64,000 nt of DNA, from NCBI RefSeq assembly GCF_030758415.1, contig NZ_CP132334.1, positions 62,001 through 126,000 on the forward strand, written 5' to 3'. Below the pieces are notes generated by a model. That model ran no database searches and had not been told where the DNA came from. It was given only the letters and a program-made list of their open reading frames with translations. Positions within the stretch are counted from its first letter, which is position 1; every line of letters begins with the position of its first letter. The position numbers and the translations under genes were made by a program. This document shows, one piece after another, positions 28,326 to 37,813 of this stretch. This DNA comes from Parvularcula sp. IMCC14364. Its GTDB lineage: Bacteria > Pseudomonadota > Alphaproteobacteria > Caulobacterales > Parvularculaceae.

Positions 28326-30245
28326 ATGGCTGTAGACACCCCCCTTCTGGACCAGATCACTTATCCCGAAGACCTGCGCAAGATGGAGGTCGGCCAGCTG
28401 CGGCAGGTGGCTGACGAGTTGCGTGATGAAGTTATCGACGCTGTTTCCACGACCGGCGGGCATCTCGGGGCCGGGCTTGGGGTGATCGAGTTGACGGTCG
28501 CGCTGCATTATCTGTTCGACACGCCCAAGGACAAGCTGATCTGGGATGTGGGCCATCAGTGCTATCCGCACAAAATTATCACCGGGCGGCGAGAGCGCAT
28601 TCGCACCCTGCGTCAGGAAGAAGGTTTGTCCGGTTTCACCAAGCGCAGTGAAAGTGAGTACGATCCTTTTGGCGCGGCACACGCTGCGACATCCATTTCT
28701 GCGGCTCTTGGCATGGCGGTGGCCAGCGACATGCGCGGGGACGACAACAACGTCATCGCGGTCATTGGTGACGGGTCCATGTCTGCCGGCATGGCCTATG
28801 AGGCGATGAACAATGCCGGTGATCTCGGCAAACGGCTGATTGTCATCCTCAACGACAATGACATGTCCATTGCGCCGCCGGTTGGCGCGATGAGTGCCTA
28901 TCTCGCGCGGATGAGTTCGTCCGGTGTTTATCAGGGCTTCCGCAATTTTGCCAAACAGCTGGTCAAGAAGTTGCCAAAAGCCCTTTATAAAAGCGCGGCG
29001 AAGGCAGAAGAATTTTCGCGCGGCATGGTGCAGGGCGGTACCCTGTTTGAAGAGCTTGGTTTTTATTATGTCGGCCCGATTGATGGCCATGACATGAATC
29101 ACCTGATTCCGGTTCTGGAAAATGTGCGCGATATGGAAACCGGGCCAGTGCTCGTGCATGTGGTAACACAAAAGGGCAAGGGGTATGCCCCGGCGGAATC
29201 CTCCGCAGACAAATATCACGGCGTTGCCAAATTCGATGTCATCAGCGGCAAACAGCACAAGGCCAAGGGCAATGCCCCGTCCTATACGTCCGTGTTCGCC
29301 AGACAACTGATCGCCAATGCGAAAAATGACGATAAGATTGTCGGCATCACGGCGGCGATGCCCGGCGGCACCGGCATCGACAAGTTCATGGAAGAATTCC
29401 CTGACCGGACCTATGATGTGGGGATCGCCGAGCAACATGCGGTCACGTTCGCTGCCGGCCTTGCCGCGGAAGGCATGAAGCCGTTTGCGGCGATCTATTC
29501 GACATTCCTTCAGCGCGCGTATGATTCCGTTGTGCATGATGTTGCCCTGCAGAACCTGCCTGTCCGCTTCCCGATGGACCGTGCCGGTCTGGTCGGCGCT
29601 GATGGCGCGACCCATGCCGGCGCCTATGACCTTGCCTATCTCGGGTGCTTGCCCAACATGGTCATCATGGCCGCAGGGGACGAGGCTGAATTGACTCATA
29701 TGACGCATACGGCAGCCCTTTATGATGGTGGCCCGATTGCCTTCCGCTTCCCGCGCGGCGAAGGTGTTGGTCTTGAGCTGCCGGAAACGCCGCAGTTCCT
29801 TGAATTCGGCAAGGGCCGTATCGTCCGTGAAGGGACCAGTGTCGCCCTGCTCAGCCTTGGGGGCCGACTGTCTGAATGTCACCGCGCCGCTGACATGCTG
29901 GCCGCGCAAGGGCTCTCCACGACAGTGGCAGATGCCCGTTTTGCCAAACCATTGGATGAAGCACTGATCCGCCAGCTTGTTGCCCATCATGAAGTTGTGG
30001 TGACCGTGGAGGAAGGCTCTGTCGGCGGCTTTGGGGCTTTTGTGCTGCATTTCCTTGCCCGCGAAGGTCTTCTGGATAGCGGCGTGAAAATCCGCACCAT
30101 GACCCTGCCGGATATTTTCCAGGATCAGGCGTCACCTGCCCGGATGTATGAAATGGCCGCGTTGAACGCCCCGCAGATCGCGAAAACCGTGACAGATGCG
30201 TTGGGCGTGGAGCTGCAACAGCAAAGCGGCGACCTGAGGGCGTAA
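28326..30245 (+). CDS. dxs: 1-deoxy-D-xylulose-5-phosphate synthase
   Basis: A 639-residue thiamine-diphosphate enzyme and first step of the MEP isoprenoid pathway, condensing pyruvate and glyceraldehyde 3-phosphate. Landmarks are [37 protein letters not shown] and the ThDP motif [41 protein letters not shown] (catalytic Glu) and [16 protein letters not shown] lie in the second half. I chose the ATG at 28326 ([11 protein letters not shown]) because it gives the family length and follows AAAGAGAG. The in-frame opening from 28263 would add a non-conserved leader. Confidence 0.97.
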   Translation: MAVDTPLLDQITYPEDLRKMEVGQLRQVADELRDEVIDAVSTTGGHLGAGLGVIELTVALHYLFDTPKDKLIWDVGHQCYPHKIITGRRERIRTLRQEEGLSGFTKRSESEYDPFGAAHAATSISAALGMAVASDMRGDDNNVIAVIGDGSMSAGMAYEAMNNAGDLGKRLIVILNDNDMSIAPPVGAMSAYLARMSSSGVYQGFRNFAKQLVKKLPKALYKSAAKAEEFSRGMVQGGTLFEELGFYYVGPIDGHDMNHLIPVLENVRDMETGPVLVHVVTQKGKGYAPAESSADKYHGVAKFDVISGKQHKAKGNAPSYTSVFARQLIANAKNDDKIVGITAAMPGGTGIDKFMEEFPDRTYDVGIAEQHAVTFAAGLAAEGMKPFAAIYSTFLQRAYDSVVHDVALQNLPVRFPMDRAGLVGADGATHAGAYDLAYLGCLPNMVIMAAGDEAELTHMTHTAALYDGGPIAFRFPRGEGVGLELPETPQFLEFGKGRIVREGTSVALLSLGGRLSECHRAADMLAAQGLSTTVADARFAKPLDEALIRQLVAHHEVVVTVEEGSVGGFGAFVLHFLAREGLLDSGVKIRTMTLPDIFQDQASPARMYEMAALNAPQIAKTVTDALGVELQQQSGDLRA

Positions 30246-30588
30246 GTACCTGTTCTTCTCGTCTTTGCGTTGCGTCTGGCTGGCGTAGCAGGATCTGCCA
30301 CAGTTTTGATAAAAGTTTTCGCCCTCTCCCCCCGGGGGTGCGCGCGCATCGCTATGGCCGCAGCGTCTGCGTTCAAAGAACGCGGGGCGGTCTGGCTGTG
30401 CGGGTTTAGTGAATAAGGCATGGGTTTCTCGTTGCGAGTATAATCCAGATCTTATATAGAACAAAAAAAATACAAAGTCAACATATTATATCGGATATGC
30501 CAGATGCCAAATACTCTACCTTGATCAGGTTTGCTTATTCACTGCCCCTACTATAAGATTTTAGTAAATATTGAAGTGTGATAAATTC
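30246..30588. other. intergenic region with a sharp drop in GC
   Basis: A 343-bp gap after dxs. The first half has ordinary GC; from about 30430 it becomes AT-rich, with possible -10 elements such as TATAAT (30440-30445), and leads into the low-GC beta-barrel gene. I see no terminator with a T-run after dxs and no trace of tlyA, which often follows dxs in relatives. Confidence 0.45.
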
Positions 30589-31299
30589 ATGCTGAGGGTA
30601 GTTTGCACTATATCTATTGTTGGGTTCGGTCTGTTGACGCCAGCTTGGTCTTCGGAAAAATGGGATGTCGGATTTGAGTTAGGAATTAATCATCCCTACG
30701 ATCGCGATGCCTCTCAAGGGCAGATATTCGACGAATTTCTCACAAGTACAACAAGTTATGATTATGGTGAAGTATTTGGCTTCAATATTGGATATTGGCC
30801 GTTGCGAAGGCTTCGTCTTGGATTGGCTGTAGAAGAGAGTAAACTGCATCTTGAAGAACGCACAAACTTTACTTTCATCCCTCAACTGAACGAAGTTTTT
30901 GTGGAGCCATTCAAGGTGTCAGGAACAGAGAACATGACAAATGTGATGTTGACGGCTGATTATGTTGCCCGCGCAGGGAAGAAACTCAGACCTTTTATCG
31001 GAGCAGGTGTTGGGTATTCCATAGATTATTTTGACAATTTTGGTATAGCTACAGACAGAAAGAATCAATCCCAGTTTGCGGATACTGTGGGGCCTATCGT
31101 CTTTGATGAAGATGAATATCTTGCCATCTATGAGGCACGCGCTGGAGTTTCATGGCAGTTATCACCTAAAGTCAGCGTCGGGGTACTAGCAAAGCATGTT
31201 GGCATTAATGAGACCTACAGATCAACCTCGCTGGGGAGGTTCGGTGGTGAAGATGAGGAGGTGAATGGTCATAATACATTCAATTTTTCATCCGTATAA
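30589..31299 (+). CDS. outer-membrane beta-barrel protein, low GC
   Basis: 236 residues. A signal peptide covers residues about 1-21 (MLRVVCTISIVGFGLLTPAWSS-EKW). Alternating amphipathic strands follow (FELGINHPY, VFGFNIGYWPLRRLRLGLAVE, LRPFIGAGVGYSIDYF, YEARAGVSWQLSPKVSVGVLAKHV), the pattern of OmpW/OmpA-like 8-strand barrels. The C-terminus ends NFSSV rather than with a terminal Phe/Tyr, so the last strand may be shortened, possibly by a nearby frameshift. The start is the ATG at 30589; a TTG 18 bases upstream is possible. Base composition is clearly lower in GC than in neighbours, which suggests recent acquisition. Function unknown. Confidence 0.7.
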   Translation: MLRVVCTISIVGFGLLTPAWSSEKWDVGFELGINHPYDRDASQGQIFDEFLTSTTSYDYGEVFGFNIGYWPLRRLRLGLAVEESKLHLEERTNFTFIPQLNEVFVEPFKVSGTENMTNVMLTADYVARAGKKLRPFIGAGVGYSIDYFDNFGIATDRKNQSQFADTVGPIVFDEDEYLAIYEARAGVSWQLSPKVSVGVLAKHVGINETYRSTSLGRFGGEDEEVNGHNTFNFSSV

Positions 31300-31453
31300 G
31301 ACCGTTTCAAGGAAAATAACCAATTTCTTTTTTTGGAAGGGCGGGCGTACCAAGGGTAAGTCGTTCTCTGATATTTTTCGAGGGGAGCTATATGTGATGA
31401 CTGTAACGGGTGTTTATTCGGTCAGGGCGGATGGTGATCAGATTTAGTAATAA

Positions 31454-31897
31454 CTATCCTGCCTTTGGAACCACTGGTCCTATTTGAGATAATTGTTCTT
31501 CAAAGAAGACCCATATCAAAATCAATGAGAAAACAATCAGTGCTATGCCGGTGAAGCCGCCATAGATGACGCTCATTCGGGCTCTTGCTTCGTCTCGATC
31601 TTCCATCTTCAAATAAGAGATGGCCTGCGCCAGAAATATCAGACTGGCCAAACCGAGTCCCCAGGCGACACCTTGGGCGAGAACAAGAAAAAGATGCCGT
31701 CCGTCATCGGTCAAAAATCCGGCTACGAACATGGCTGCTGTTGCGCCGAAAACAGCGACCATTAAAGAACCGATCATGCCGCTGATAAGTGTATTCGCAA
31801 AGACCCATTGAGGGTGCGCGCCAAGCTTGGCAGTCGCTTTGATAAGAGGCATTTCCTTTAAGATCATAACCCAATTTACCAGAAATTCTGATGCCAT
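31454..31897 (-). CDS. hypothetical membrane protein
   Basis: 147 residues with four predicted membrane helices at about 33-60, 65-90 (split by TDDGRH), and 105-132. I recognise no family. The annotated ATG (31897) has no Shine-Dalgarno and lies only about 10 bases after a terminator-like hairpin and T-run on the same strand. Translation may start internally at M11 (MILKEM) or M16 (MPLIKA), or the mRNA may begin near the ATG. Neighbours are the low-GC barrel gene (convergent) and the TraB-like gene upstream. Confidence 0.6.
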   Translation of the reverse strand: MASEFLVNWVMILKEMPLIKATAKLGAHPQWVFANTLISGMIGSLMVAVFGATAAMFVAGFLTDDGRHLFLVLAQGVAWGLGLASLIFLAQAISYLKMEDRDEARARMSVIYGGFTGIALIVFSLILIWVFFEEQLSQIGPVVPKAG

Positions 31898-31902
31898 GAA
31901 AC

Positions 31903-31934
31903 AAAAAACCCGGACTGCTTTTCAGCGATCCGGG
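31903..31934 (-). terminator. intrinsic terminator of the TraB-like gene
   Basis: On the minus strand TCCGGG...CCCGGA-equivalent arms (31929-31934 with 31909-31914) plus an inner CTG/CAG pair form a hairpin followed by TTTTTT. It ends transcripts of the TraB/GumN gene immediately before the next start codon. Confidence 0.65.
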
Positions 31935-32054
31935 GGGGTACTGTTATAAAATTTATCCAGTCATGACATCGACCGGCGGGAGGTGGGTGCTACGGACAAG
32001 CCGTGGCAAGGCGGGTTTGTTACAACCCGGACCTGTGGTGAGCGTCGGACCCTC

Positions 32055-32963
32055 CTACAGGCGCTCGGCCTCGATGCCCTTTTCGGCCAGATAGTCCTGC
32101 AGGGATTTTTCCCCCGCGAGGTGACCGGCGCCAACGGCGACGAAGAATGTGCCTGCTTCTTCATTCAGCACAGTTTCCAGCGTGTCAGCCCAGTTGGCAT
32201 TGCGCTTATACAGCAGCACATCAGCGATGGTGCCATCGCTGCTCTGCATGGCCCCGTTGATCATGTCACCAAGCCGGTCCATGTCCCCGGCCTGCCAGGC
32301 GCTGACCATATCGTTGAAGAAATTCGGGAAGTCATTCGTCTGCTGAATGCCCTCAATCAGCATGTCAGCCATCATCTCGTCCGGCAGGTCCGCGAAGAAG
32401 CGCAGTTGCTGCTCGCCGGTTTCGAAGAAGCGCAGGTTCTTTTCGTCCGCGACGGCTTCCTTGCCGAGAATCATTTCAAGGCCAGCCTCCGGATCACCGC
32501 CATCGGCGACAATGCGCATGACGCCAATGGTCAGGCTGGCGAGCCAGGGCCGGAAGGGTTGCAGGCTGGACAGGGGCAGGCCAAGCGGCGTTGCTTCTGT
32601 TTCAATCAGGGCGAGTTCTTCTTCGGTGAAGAAGGACGACAAGGTTGTGCCTTCCGGGTTGAGGCCCAGTTCAAATATCAGGGGCTGCAAGGCGGCCTGT
32701 GCTTCGGCTGAAATGTCTGTCTCGAAATAGACCGTATCAGCACTTTCCCATGCGGTGTTGAACGCCTCATTGCGCCAGGCAACATCCTTTTGCAGAATAT
32801 GTACGGTGCCGAACAGATAGATGGTGGTATCCGCGTCACTCACCGACCAGATGGCCGGATCGGGCGCTGTTGTTTCCATCTCTTCTGCCGTTGCGGCAAA
32901 AGTGCCGCTGGCCGCCAGTGCCACAAGGCTGACGCCTGTTGTCTTCAAAAAACTGTAAATCAT
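32055..32963 (-). CDS. TraB/GumN family exported protein
   Basis: 302 residues. A signal peptide covers about residues 1-24 (LKTTGVSLVALAASGTFAATA). The TraB/GumN domain follows with its three markers: IYLFGTVHIL (G-T-x-H), VYFETDIS (E-x-D) and the C-terminal FVAVGAGHLAGEKSLQDYL (G-x-x-H). Related domains in other groups (Tiki/PrgY) are membrane or secreted metalloproteases with these same residues, so a protease is plausible. I chose the ATG at 32963 because AAGGAGATAAACGG precedes it. Confidence 0.9.
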   Translation of the reverse strand: MIYSFLKTTGVSLVALAASGTFAATAEEMETTAPDPAIWSVSDADTTIYLFGTVHILQKDVAWRNEAFNTAWESADTVYFETDISAEAQAALQPLIFELGLNPEGTTLSSFFTEEELALIETEATPLGLPLSSLQPFRPWLASLTIGVMRIVADGGDPEAGLEMILGKEAVADEKNLRFFETGEQQLRFFADLPDEMMADMLIEGIQQTNDFPNFFNDMVSAWQAGDMDRLGDMINGAMQSSDGTIADVLLYKRNANWADTLETVLNEEAGTFFVAVGAGHLAGEKSLQDYLAEKGIEAERL

Positions 32964-33101
32964 CCGTTTATCTCCTTTTTGCCCGCCCCACACTTCTTCT
33001 TCGGCAAGACTGGATGTAAAGTGGGCTTTACAGGCTGGGTTGTCAAGGAGGCTTTACAGATATTTTTGGGCGCAGGCAGGGCGCGGCGATCACCGGGCAT
33101 A

Positions 33102-33128
33102 AAAAACCCCGGCACGTGGCCGGGGTTT
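33102..33128. terminator. bidirectional terminator between sodB and TraB-like gene
   Basis: AACCCCGGC (33105-33113) pairs with GCCGGGGTT (33119-33127) around a short loop. The A-run at 33101-33106 gives a U-tract on the minus strand, so it mainly terminates sodB. Confidence 0.8.
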
Positions 33129-33163
33129 GGCATGTCAGTCATGTCAGTGATGGCAGAAAGCCG

Positions 33164-33766
33164 TCAGGCGGCCGCCAGATTCTGGTTGGCAAAGTCCCAG
33201 TTCACAAGTTTATCGAGGAATGTCTCGATATAGGCCGGGCGCTTGTTCTGGAAATCGAGATAGTAGGCGTGTTCCCAGACATCCATGGTCAGAAGCGGGG
33301 TGACACCAATTTCCGTCAGGGGGGTGTCAGCATTGGCTGTCTTGCGCACTTCCAGCTTTTCGCCTTTCAGTACCAGCCAGGCCCAGCCGGAGCCAAACTG
33401 TGTTGCGCCCGCTGCGGCAAAAGCAGATTTGAATTCATCATATGAGCCAAAATCGCGGTCGATCAGTTCGGCAATTTTGCCCGTTGGCTTGCCGCCGCCA
33501 TTGGCGCTCATGGAGTGCCAGTAAAAAGTGTGATTCCAGATCTGGGCAGCGTTATTGAATACGCCCTGCATGTCTGAATTGATGGCACTTTCTGTGACAA
33601 TCGCTTCAAGGCTGGCACCGTCATGGGGTGTGCCGGCAATCATCTTGTTGAGATTGTCCACATAGGCCTGGTGGTGCTTGCCATAATGGAAAGACAGGGT
33701 GTTGGCAGAAATGTGGGGTTCAAGGGCATCCTGCGCATAAGGCAGGTCTGGCAGGGTTACGGACAT
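33164..33766 (-). CDS. sodB: superoxide dismutase [Fe]
   Basis: A 200-residue iron/manganese superoxide dismutase dismuting superoxide in the cytosol. Metal ligands lie in [16 protein letters not shown] (first His), [14 protein letters not shown] (second His) and [20 protein letters not shown] (Asp and third His). The residues [12 protein letters not shown] and the NHTFYW context favour the iron form. I chose the ATG at 33766 because GAGAGGATTGCCC precedes it; a TTG two codons upstream is unlikely. Fe versus Mn specificity is not certain from sequence. Confidence 0.95.
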   Translation of the reverse strand: MSVTLPDLPYAQDALEPHISANTLSFHYGKHHQAYVDNLNKMIAGTPHDGASLEAIVTESAINSDMQGVFNNAAQIWNHTFYWHSMSANGGGKPTGKIAELIDRDFGSYDEFKSAFAAAGATQFGSGWAWLVLKGEKLEVRKTANADTPLTEIGVTPLLTMDVWEHAYYLDFQNKRPAYIETFLDKLVNWDFANQNLAAA

Positions 33767-33974
33767 GGGCAATCCTCTCTCTTGTTGCGTCTGGTCTTAC
33801 CTAGTCACCTTAACGCAAAGGTCAACTGGTCGTTTCACAATGCATTGACGCGGGTGAATTGTGGCAATGGCCCGGGGTCAGCTTCGCGGAAATGCTTACC
33901 GGCGTCAGGAAAGCAGCGCGGCGTCACGCAGTCGGCCCGATTGAGGCAGATTTTGCGGTTGGTGCCCGGCGTGC

Positions 33975-34799
33975 CTATTTATCCGGATACGTCACATCGC
34001 CAGATTTGCTGCGCGGGTTCACATGAAATTTCACGCCTTTGAGCAGGACGCGCAAGGCTTCCCAGTGAATGGCTGCGATGATTTTGAAATACATCAACGG
34101 ATGTGACAGGAGTGTCCGGCGTATATTACGTGCTGTAAAGGAGACACGTTTGCCAGTCTGTACAGCAAGAAGTGTGCGCTTGTCGGCCTGCGTTTCGCGA
34201 ATGCCGATGCTGAGTTTTTCAGCCGGGTCATTCAGGGTGAAATTATACCGGCAATTCATGTCCAGTAACGGGGAGACATAAAAAGTCTTGTCACAGGACT
34301 GGCGTATGCCGGTGCTGCGGCCGGCATTGTTTTCTGCGACAGGCAGCATGTAGCCGCGCCATTCACCGAAAGTGTTTCGCACTTCATAAAGGACGGTGCG
34401 CAGATTATCTTCTGTGTCGTAACAATACCAGATGGACAGAGGGTTGAACACCAGACCAAACAGTCGCGGAAAACAAAGCAGACGGATGGCCCCCGGCGTG
34501 AACGCATAACCGCCATCGCGCAGTTTTTCTTCAATCCAGGGGCGCAAGGGGCTGCCATCCTTGGCGCCGTGGTCTTTGTCCCTGAACCCCATCAGGCCGA
34601 AACGGTTATAAACAAACCAGCTTCTGGACCGATCCAGATCGGGCAGTTCATCTATGTTGATCAGTAGGGAGAATATGCTGTACGTGAAGCGATGTGACAC
34701 AGGTTTTACGCGGCGGTGGGACACAGCCCCCACATATATCCTTGTGTCAAAATTTCCCACGTCGTCTTTCAGGGCGCGCTCTCTTTCCTGTAATGTCAC
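33975..34799 (-). CDS. DUF1365 family protein
   Basis: A 274-residue cytosolic or membrane-associated protein. The family pattern is clear: IYVGAVSHRRVKPVSHRFTYSIFSLLINIDEL, FGLVFNPLSIWYCYD, YEVRNTFGEWRGYML and DKTFYVSPLLDMNCRYNF. DUF1365 genes are commonly paired with an FAD-dependent oxidoreductase and a cyclopropane-fatty-acid synthase-like methyltransferase, including in photooxidative-stress regulons. Here the oxidoreductase is directly upstream. The GTG start overlaps its stop by 4 bp, but no methyltransferase is adjacent. A role in fatty-acid modification is inferred from that association. Confidence 0.9.
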   Translation of the reverse strand: MTLQERERALKDDVGNFDTRIYVGAVSHRRVKPVSHRFTYSIFSLLINIDELPDLDRSRSWFVYNRFGLMGFRDKDHGAKDGSPLRPWIEEKLRDGGYAFTPGAIRLLCFPRLFGLVFNPLSIWYCYDTEDNLRTVLYEVRNTFGEWRGYMLPVAENNAGRSTGIRQSCDKTFYVSPLLDMNCRYNFTLNDPAEKLSIGIRETQADKRTLLAVQTGKRVSFTARNIRRTLLSHPLMYFKIIAAIHWEALRVLLKGVKFHVNPRSKSGDVTYPDK

Positions 34800-36160
34800 T
34801 CAGCCGCGATGCCTGTGCCAGACAAGCGTACCGGCATGGCGTTTTCTGCAGCGGGGCTCATCTGTGTGATTTTGCCTGCCCAGGATGGCGGGGCACCAAG
34901 AGCCGCTGCAACGGCGAATCCAGACGCGGCGCCGTCTTCATGGAACCCGTGTCCACACCATGCGCCGCAATACCAGCGGCCGCCAATGCCCTGAATGTTC
35001 TTCAGGGCCTGTTGAGAATCAAGGGCGGCCCGGGAGAATTGTGGGTGGGCGTAGTCAAAAGAGCCATAGGTTCTTGCCGGATCTGGTGCGCGTAAGGGGT
35101 TGAGGGTTACGAATACCGGTTCCGCCGTTTTCAGATTCTGCAGCCGGTTCATCCAGTAGGTGAGGGCAACAGGAGACAGCGTTTCATCACTGTGCGCTTC
35201 GCGGTCTGCCATATAATTCCAGCTTGCCCACGCTTTTTCGCGGCGTGGCATGTGATGGCGGTCTGTATGCAGGACGGCAGTATTTTTTTCATACTGTATG
35301 CCATTAAGAATGGCGCTTTCTTCCGGTGTCGCATCGTTGCCGAGTATGTTCAGTGCCTGGTCCGGGTGGCAGGCGAAGATGACCTCGTCAAACACGTCTT
35401 CCGAATTAGTCTTTCCGGCAATTTGCAGGTGCACGCCGTTTTCTTTTCGTTGTGCGCTGACAATGGGGGAGCCGGTGACGATCCGGTCAGCAAAACCGGC
35501 GGTTATCTTAGTGATATATTCCCTGCTCCCCCCGGAGACTGTTCGCCAGACTGGCCGGGCCAGCAGGTCCATCTCAAAAAGCCGGTGATTCTCGAGGAAG
35601 CTGATGAGGGCTTCAGCCGGGAAGTCGTTTATCTTCTCAACTGGCATCGACCAGATTGCGCCTGCCATAGGCAGGATGTGGCGATAGCGAAAAGCCTTGG
35701 AATAATTCTCTTCAGTCAGGACGTCCCCGAGGGTTTTGCGCTCGCGCTTTGCGCTTTCCATCAGTTTTGGGGCTTTTTTGTAAAAATCCATGATGTCGCG
35801 AATCATCGCCCAGTGACTCGGGCGCAGCAGATTGCGCTTCTGGGCAAACATGCCGCGCGGCTCGCCCAGATATTCTGTTTTGCCGCCACCAATCGAAATG
35901 GCGAACGACATGTCACTCTCTTCTGTAGTGACATTGGACTCATCGAAGAGGTGTACCAGATTGGGATAATTATGCGTATTATAGACGATAAAGCCCGTGT
36001 CTACGGCAACGGTGCCTCCCAGACCGTCAGGCATTTCTACAGTGTGAGAATGCCCGCCAACACGATTGTCAGCTTCAAACACTGTAATTTCATGCAGTTT
36101 GTGAAGGCTGTAAGCGGCGGCAAGTCCGGTGATGCCGGAGCCGATAATGGCGATTTTCAT
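34796..36160 (-). CDS. FAD-dependent amine-oxidase-like oxidoreductase
   Basis: A 454-residue flavoprotein. The dinucleotide-binding motif is IAIIGSGITGLAAAYSLHK (residues 3-21) with the acidic end FEADNRVGGHSHTV, then VDTGFIVYNTHNYPNL. The C-terminal FAD-contact region is GIGGRWYCGAWCGHGFHEDG. It is the usual partner of DUF1365 proteins and may act on unsaturated or modified fatty acids; the substrate is not established. It is the first gene of the pair, and its upstream region is shared with the divergent OmpA-like gene. Confidence 0.9.
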   Translation of the reverse strand: MKIAIIGSGITGLAAAYSLHKLHEITVFEADNRVGGHSHTVEMPDGLGGTVAVDTGFIVYNTHNYPNLVHLFDESNVTTEESDMSFAISIGGGKTEYLGEPRGMFAQKRNLLRPSHWAMIRDIMDFYKKAPKLMESAKRERKTLGDVLTEENYSKAFRYRHILPMAGAIWSMPVEKINDFPAEALISFLENHRLFEMDLLARPVWRTVSGGSREYITKITAGFADRIVTGSPIVSAQRKENGVHLQIAGKTNSEDVFDEVIFACHPDQALNILGNDATPEESAILNGIQYEKNTAVLHTDRHHMPRREKAWASWNYMADREAHSDETLSPVALTYWMNRLQNLKTAEPVFVTLNPLRAPDPARTYGSFDYAHPQFSRAALDSQQALKNIQGIGGRWYCGAWCGHGFHEDGAASGFAVAAALGAPPSWAGKITQMSPAAENAMPVRLSGTGIAAE

Positions 36161-36564
36161 GGCGGGATTATCTCAAATTCCCATTTAAACTAGGCTATTT
36201 GCCGCCTGCGTCCAGCGGTAAGGATATAATTTAATTCTTCGGGGAACCAGCAGGCAAAAATGCGGTTATAGTTGCAGTGTCAGGATGTGAGATTCGAATT
36301 GCCTTGAATCTACCATATTCCGGCACCATTACTGCAGACATGACTGGTCATAACTGACACGGGAGACTGAATATTAACCGGCCATTAACCGTCAGGCCCG
36401 ATGAAAAGGGCCAAGGCGCGGCGAATTTGCAACAGGTGCTCAATTTTCCTTTATCCACAGGGTTTTTGAGAAAAAACAGTTGCTCTCGTGGTTACCATCC
36501 AGTTAAATGTGTCTACATGAGATTCCATCGCGTTTCGGCGCAAAGTACACCTTCAGGAGGGGTT
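36161..36564. promoter_or_regulatory. regulatory region upstream of the OmpA-like gene
   Basis: A 404-bp divergent intergenic region. It contains GATTC (36291-36295) and GAATC (36306-36310), both GANTC sites recognised by the CcrM methylase. A perfect CtrA-type site follows at 36374-36388, then about 175 bp of 5' sequence before the ATG at 36565. I see no gene in it; the in-frame extension from 36427 lacks a signal peptide at its start. Confidence 0.5.
36374..36388. promoter_or_regulatory. CtrA-type binding site TTAA-N7-TTAA
   Basis: TTAA (36374-36377) and TTAA (36385-36388) are spaced by 7 bases, and each continues as TTAACC. It lies about 180 bp upstream of the OmpA-like start and about 65 bp after the second GANTC site. 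The site is inferred from consensus only. Confidence 0.6.
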
Positions 36565-37785
36565 ATGAAATTGAAACTTGCACTTTTGGCTGCCGCGGGC
36601 TCACTGGCTCTTGGTTCAGTCGCTCATGCTGGTGATGGCAGCTGGTACACAGCTCTCGGCGCTGGCTACACATTCTCAAATGACGAGAATGATTTTGAAT
36701 CAAACACGGCGATACCAGGATCAAGTGGTACTCCAGGATCAGCTACATTCGGTTTTAACACGGATTACGACTTGGACGAAGCGCTTAACCTCTACGGCGC
36801 TATTGGTAAAAAATTGAGCAACGGTCATCGTGCCGAGGTTGAATTCGCCACCCGTACGCAGACAGTCGACAGTTTTGCTGCTCCTACACCCGGATTTGGT
36901 GGAATTCCGTCGGATGGTGATTTGGGCGATGTCACAGTCAACACGTTGATGTTTAACGTTTACAAAGACTTGGACTTCAGCATCGGTTCTCGTGTGAACC
37001 CTTACATTGGTGCCGGTATCGGTCTCGCGCGGATGCGGTCAGAAGTTAACAATGTTAACGTAACTGGTGGGGCTTTGGCCCAGTCCACGACTGACCCTTA
37101 CACTGTAGTCGTTGCCGATGGCGATAATGCAGTTGCTTATCAAGCGATGGCTGGTTTGGTATTTGACTTGGCTGAAAATCTTGATTTCGATGTTCGCTAC
37201 AAATATCTGCTCACTGGCGAGTTTGATTATGATGGTTTCGTTAATGGTCCACTGACATCACTGGACTCCGAATTTGAAGCCAACGAATTGACAGCTGGCT
37301 TCCGTTGGACATTTGGTGCTCCTGCACCTGTCGCTACACCAGCGCCGCGTGCAACAGTAACTTACAAGAACTGCCCTGATGGCAGCCGCATCGAAGCATC
37401 TCTCGATTGCCCGGCAGCTATCGTGGAAGAAGTTGTTGCACCTAAAGAGCTCGGTTTCACAGTGTACTTCGACTACGACAAGTCGAACCTGTCTGACGCT
37501 GCCCGTCGTGTTATCAATGAGCGCACAAGCGAAGCTCTGCAGTATGACATTGCTGACGTAGATGTTGCGGGTAACACAGACACATCCGGTTCCTCTGCTT
37601 ACAACAACGCACTCTCTGCACGTCGTGCAGCCGTTGTTCGTGACGCACTGGTTGCCAATGGTGTATCTGGCGGCTTAATCGATGTTGCTGCTCTTGGTGA
37701 GAACAACCTTGCCAAGCCAACAGCCGATGGTGTTCGTGAGCCTCTGAACCGTCGTACAGACGTCGAGTTCACTTTCGACAATTAA
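36565..37785 (+). CDS. OmpA family outer-membrane protein
   Basis: A 406-residue protein tying the outer membrane to peptidoglycan. A signal peptide covers residues 1-22 (LALLAAAGSLALGSVAHA-GDG). An N-terminal 8-strand beta-barrel spans about residues 24-255. A Pro-rich linker (APAPVATPAPRATV) and the segment KNCPDGSRIEASLDCP follow. The C-terminal OmpA domain has FTVYFDYDKSNLSDAARRVI and VAGNTDTSGSSAYNNALSARRA, and its NRRTDVEF end motif. The start follows AGGAGGGG. Codon choice favours T-ending Gly/Ala/Val codons unlike its neighbours, as expected for very high expression. It ends in a strong terminator. Confidence 0.93.
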   Translation: MKLKLALLAAAGSLALGSVAHAGDGSWYTALGAGYTFSNDENDFESNTAIPGSSGTPGSATFGFNTDYDLDEALNLYGAIGKKLSNGHRAEVEFATRTQTVDSFAAPTPGFGGIPSDGDLGDVTVNTLMFNVYKDLDFSIGSRVNPYIGAGIGLARMRSEVNNVNVTGGALAQSTTDPYTVVVADGDNAVAYQAMAGLVFDLAENLDFDVRYKYLLTGEFDYDGFVNGPLTSLDSEFEANELTAGFRWTFGAPAPVATPAPRATVTYKNCPDGSRIEASLDCPAAIVEEVVAPKELGFTVYFDYDKSNLSDAARRVINERTSEALQYDIADVDVAGNTDTSGSSAYNNALSARRAAVVRDALVANGVSGGLIDVAALGENNLAKPTADGVREPLNRRTDVEFTFDN

Positions 37786-37813
37786 AAATAAATTCCCACT
37801 ACGGGATTTGAAG

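Noticed and set aside
28260-30050. Long minus-strand open frame opposite dxs
   Set aside because: Antisense to a certain gene, with typical shadow composition (many His, Arg, Gly) and no domain.
31983-32711. Plus-strand open frame opposite the TraB-like gene
   Set aside because: Shadow of the well-supported minus-strand gene with signal peptide and TraB motifs.
36241-36267. GGAACC followed about 16 bases later by GTTAT, resembling an EcfG stress promoter
   Set aside because: The -10 half does not match CGTT, and no gene start lies at a fitting distance.
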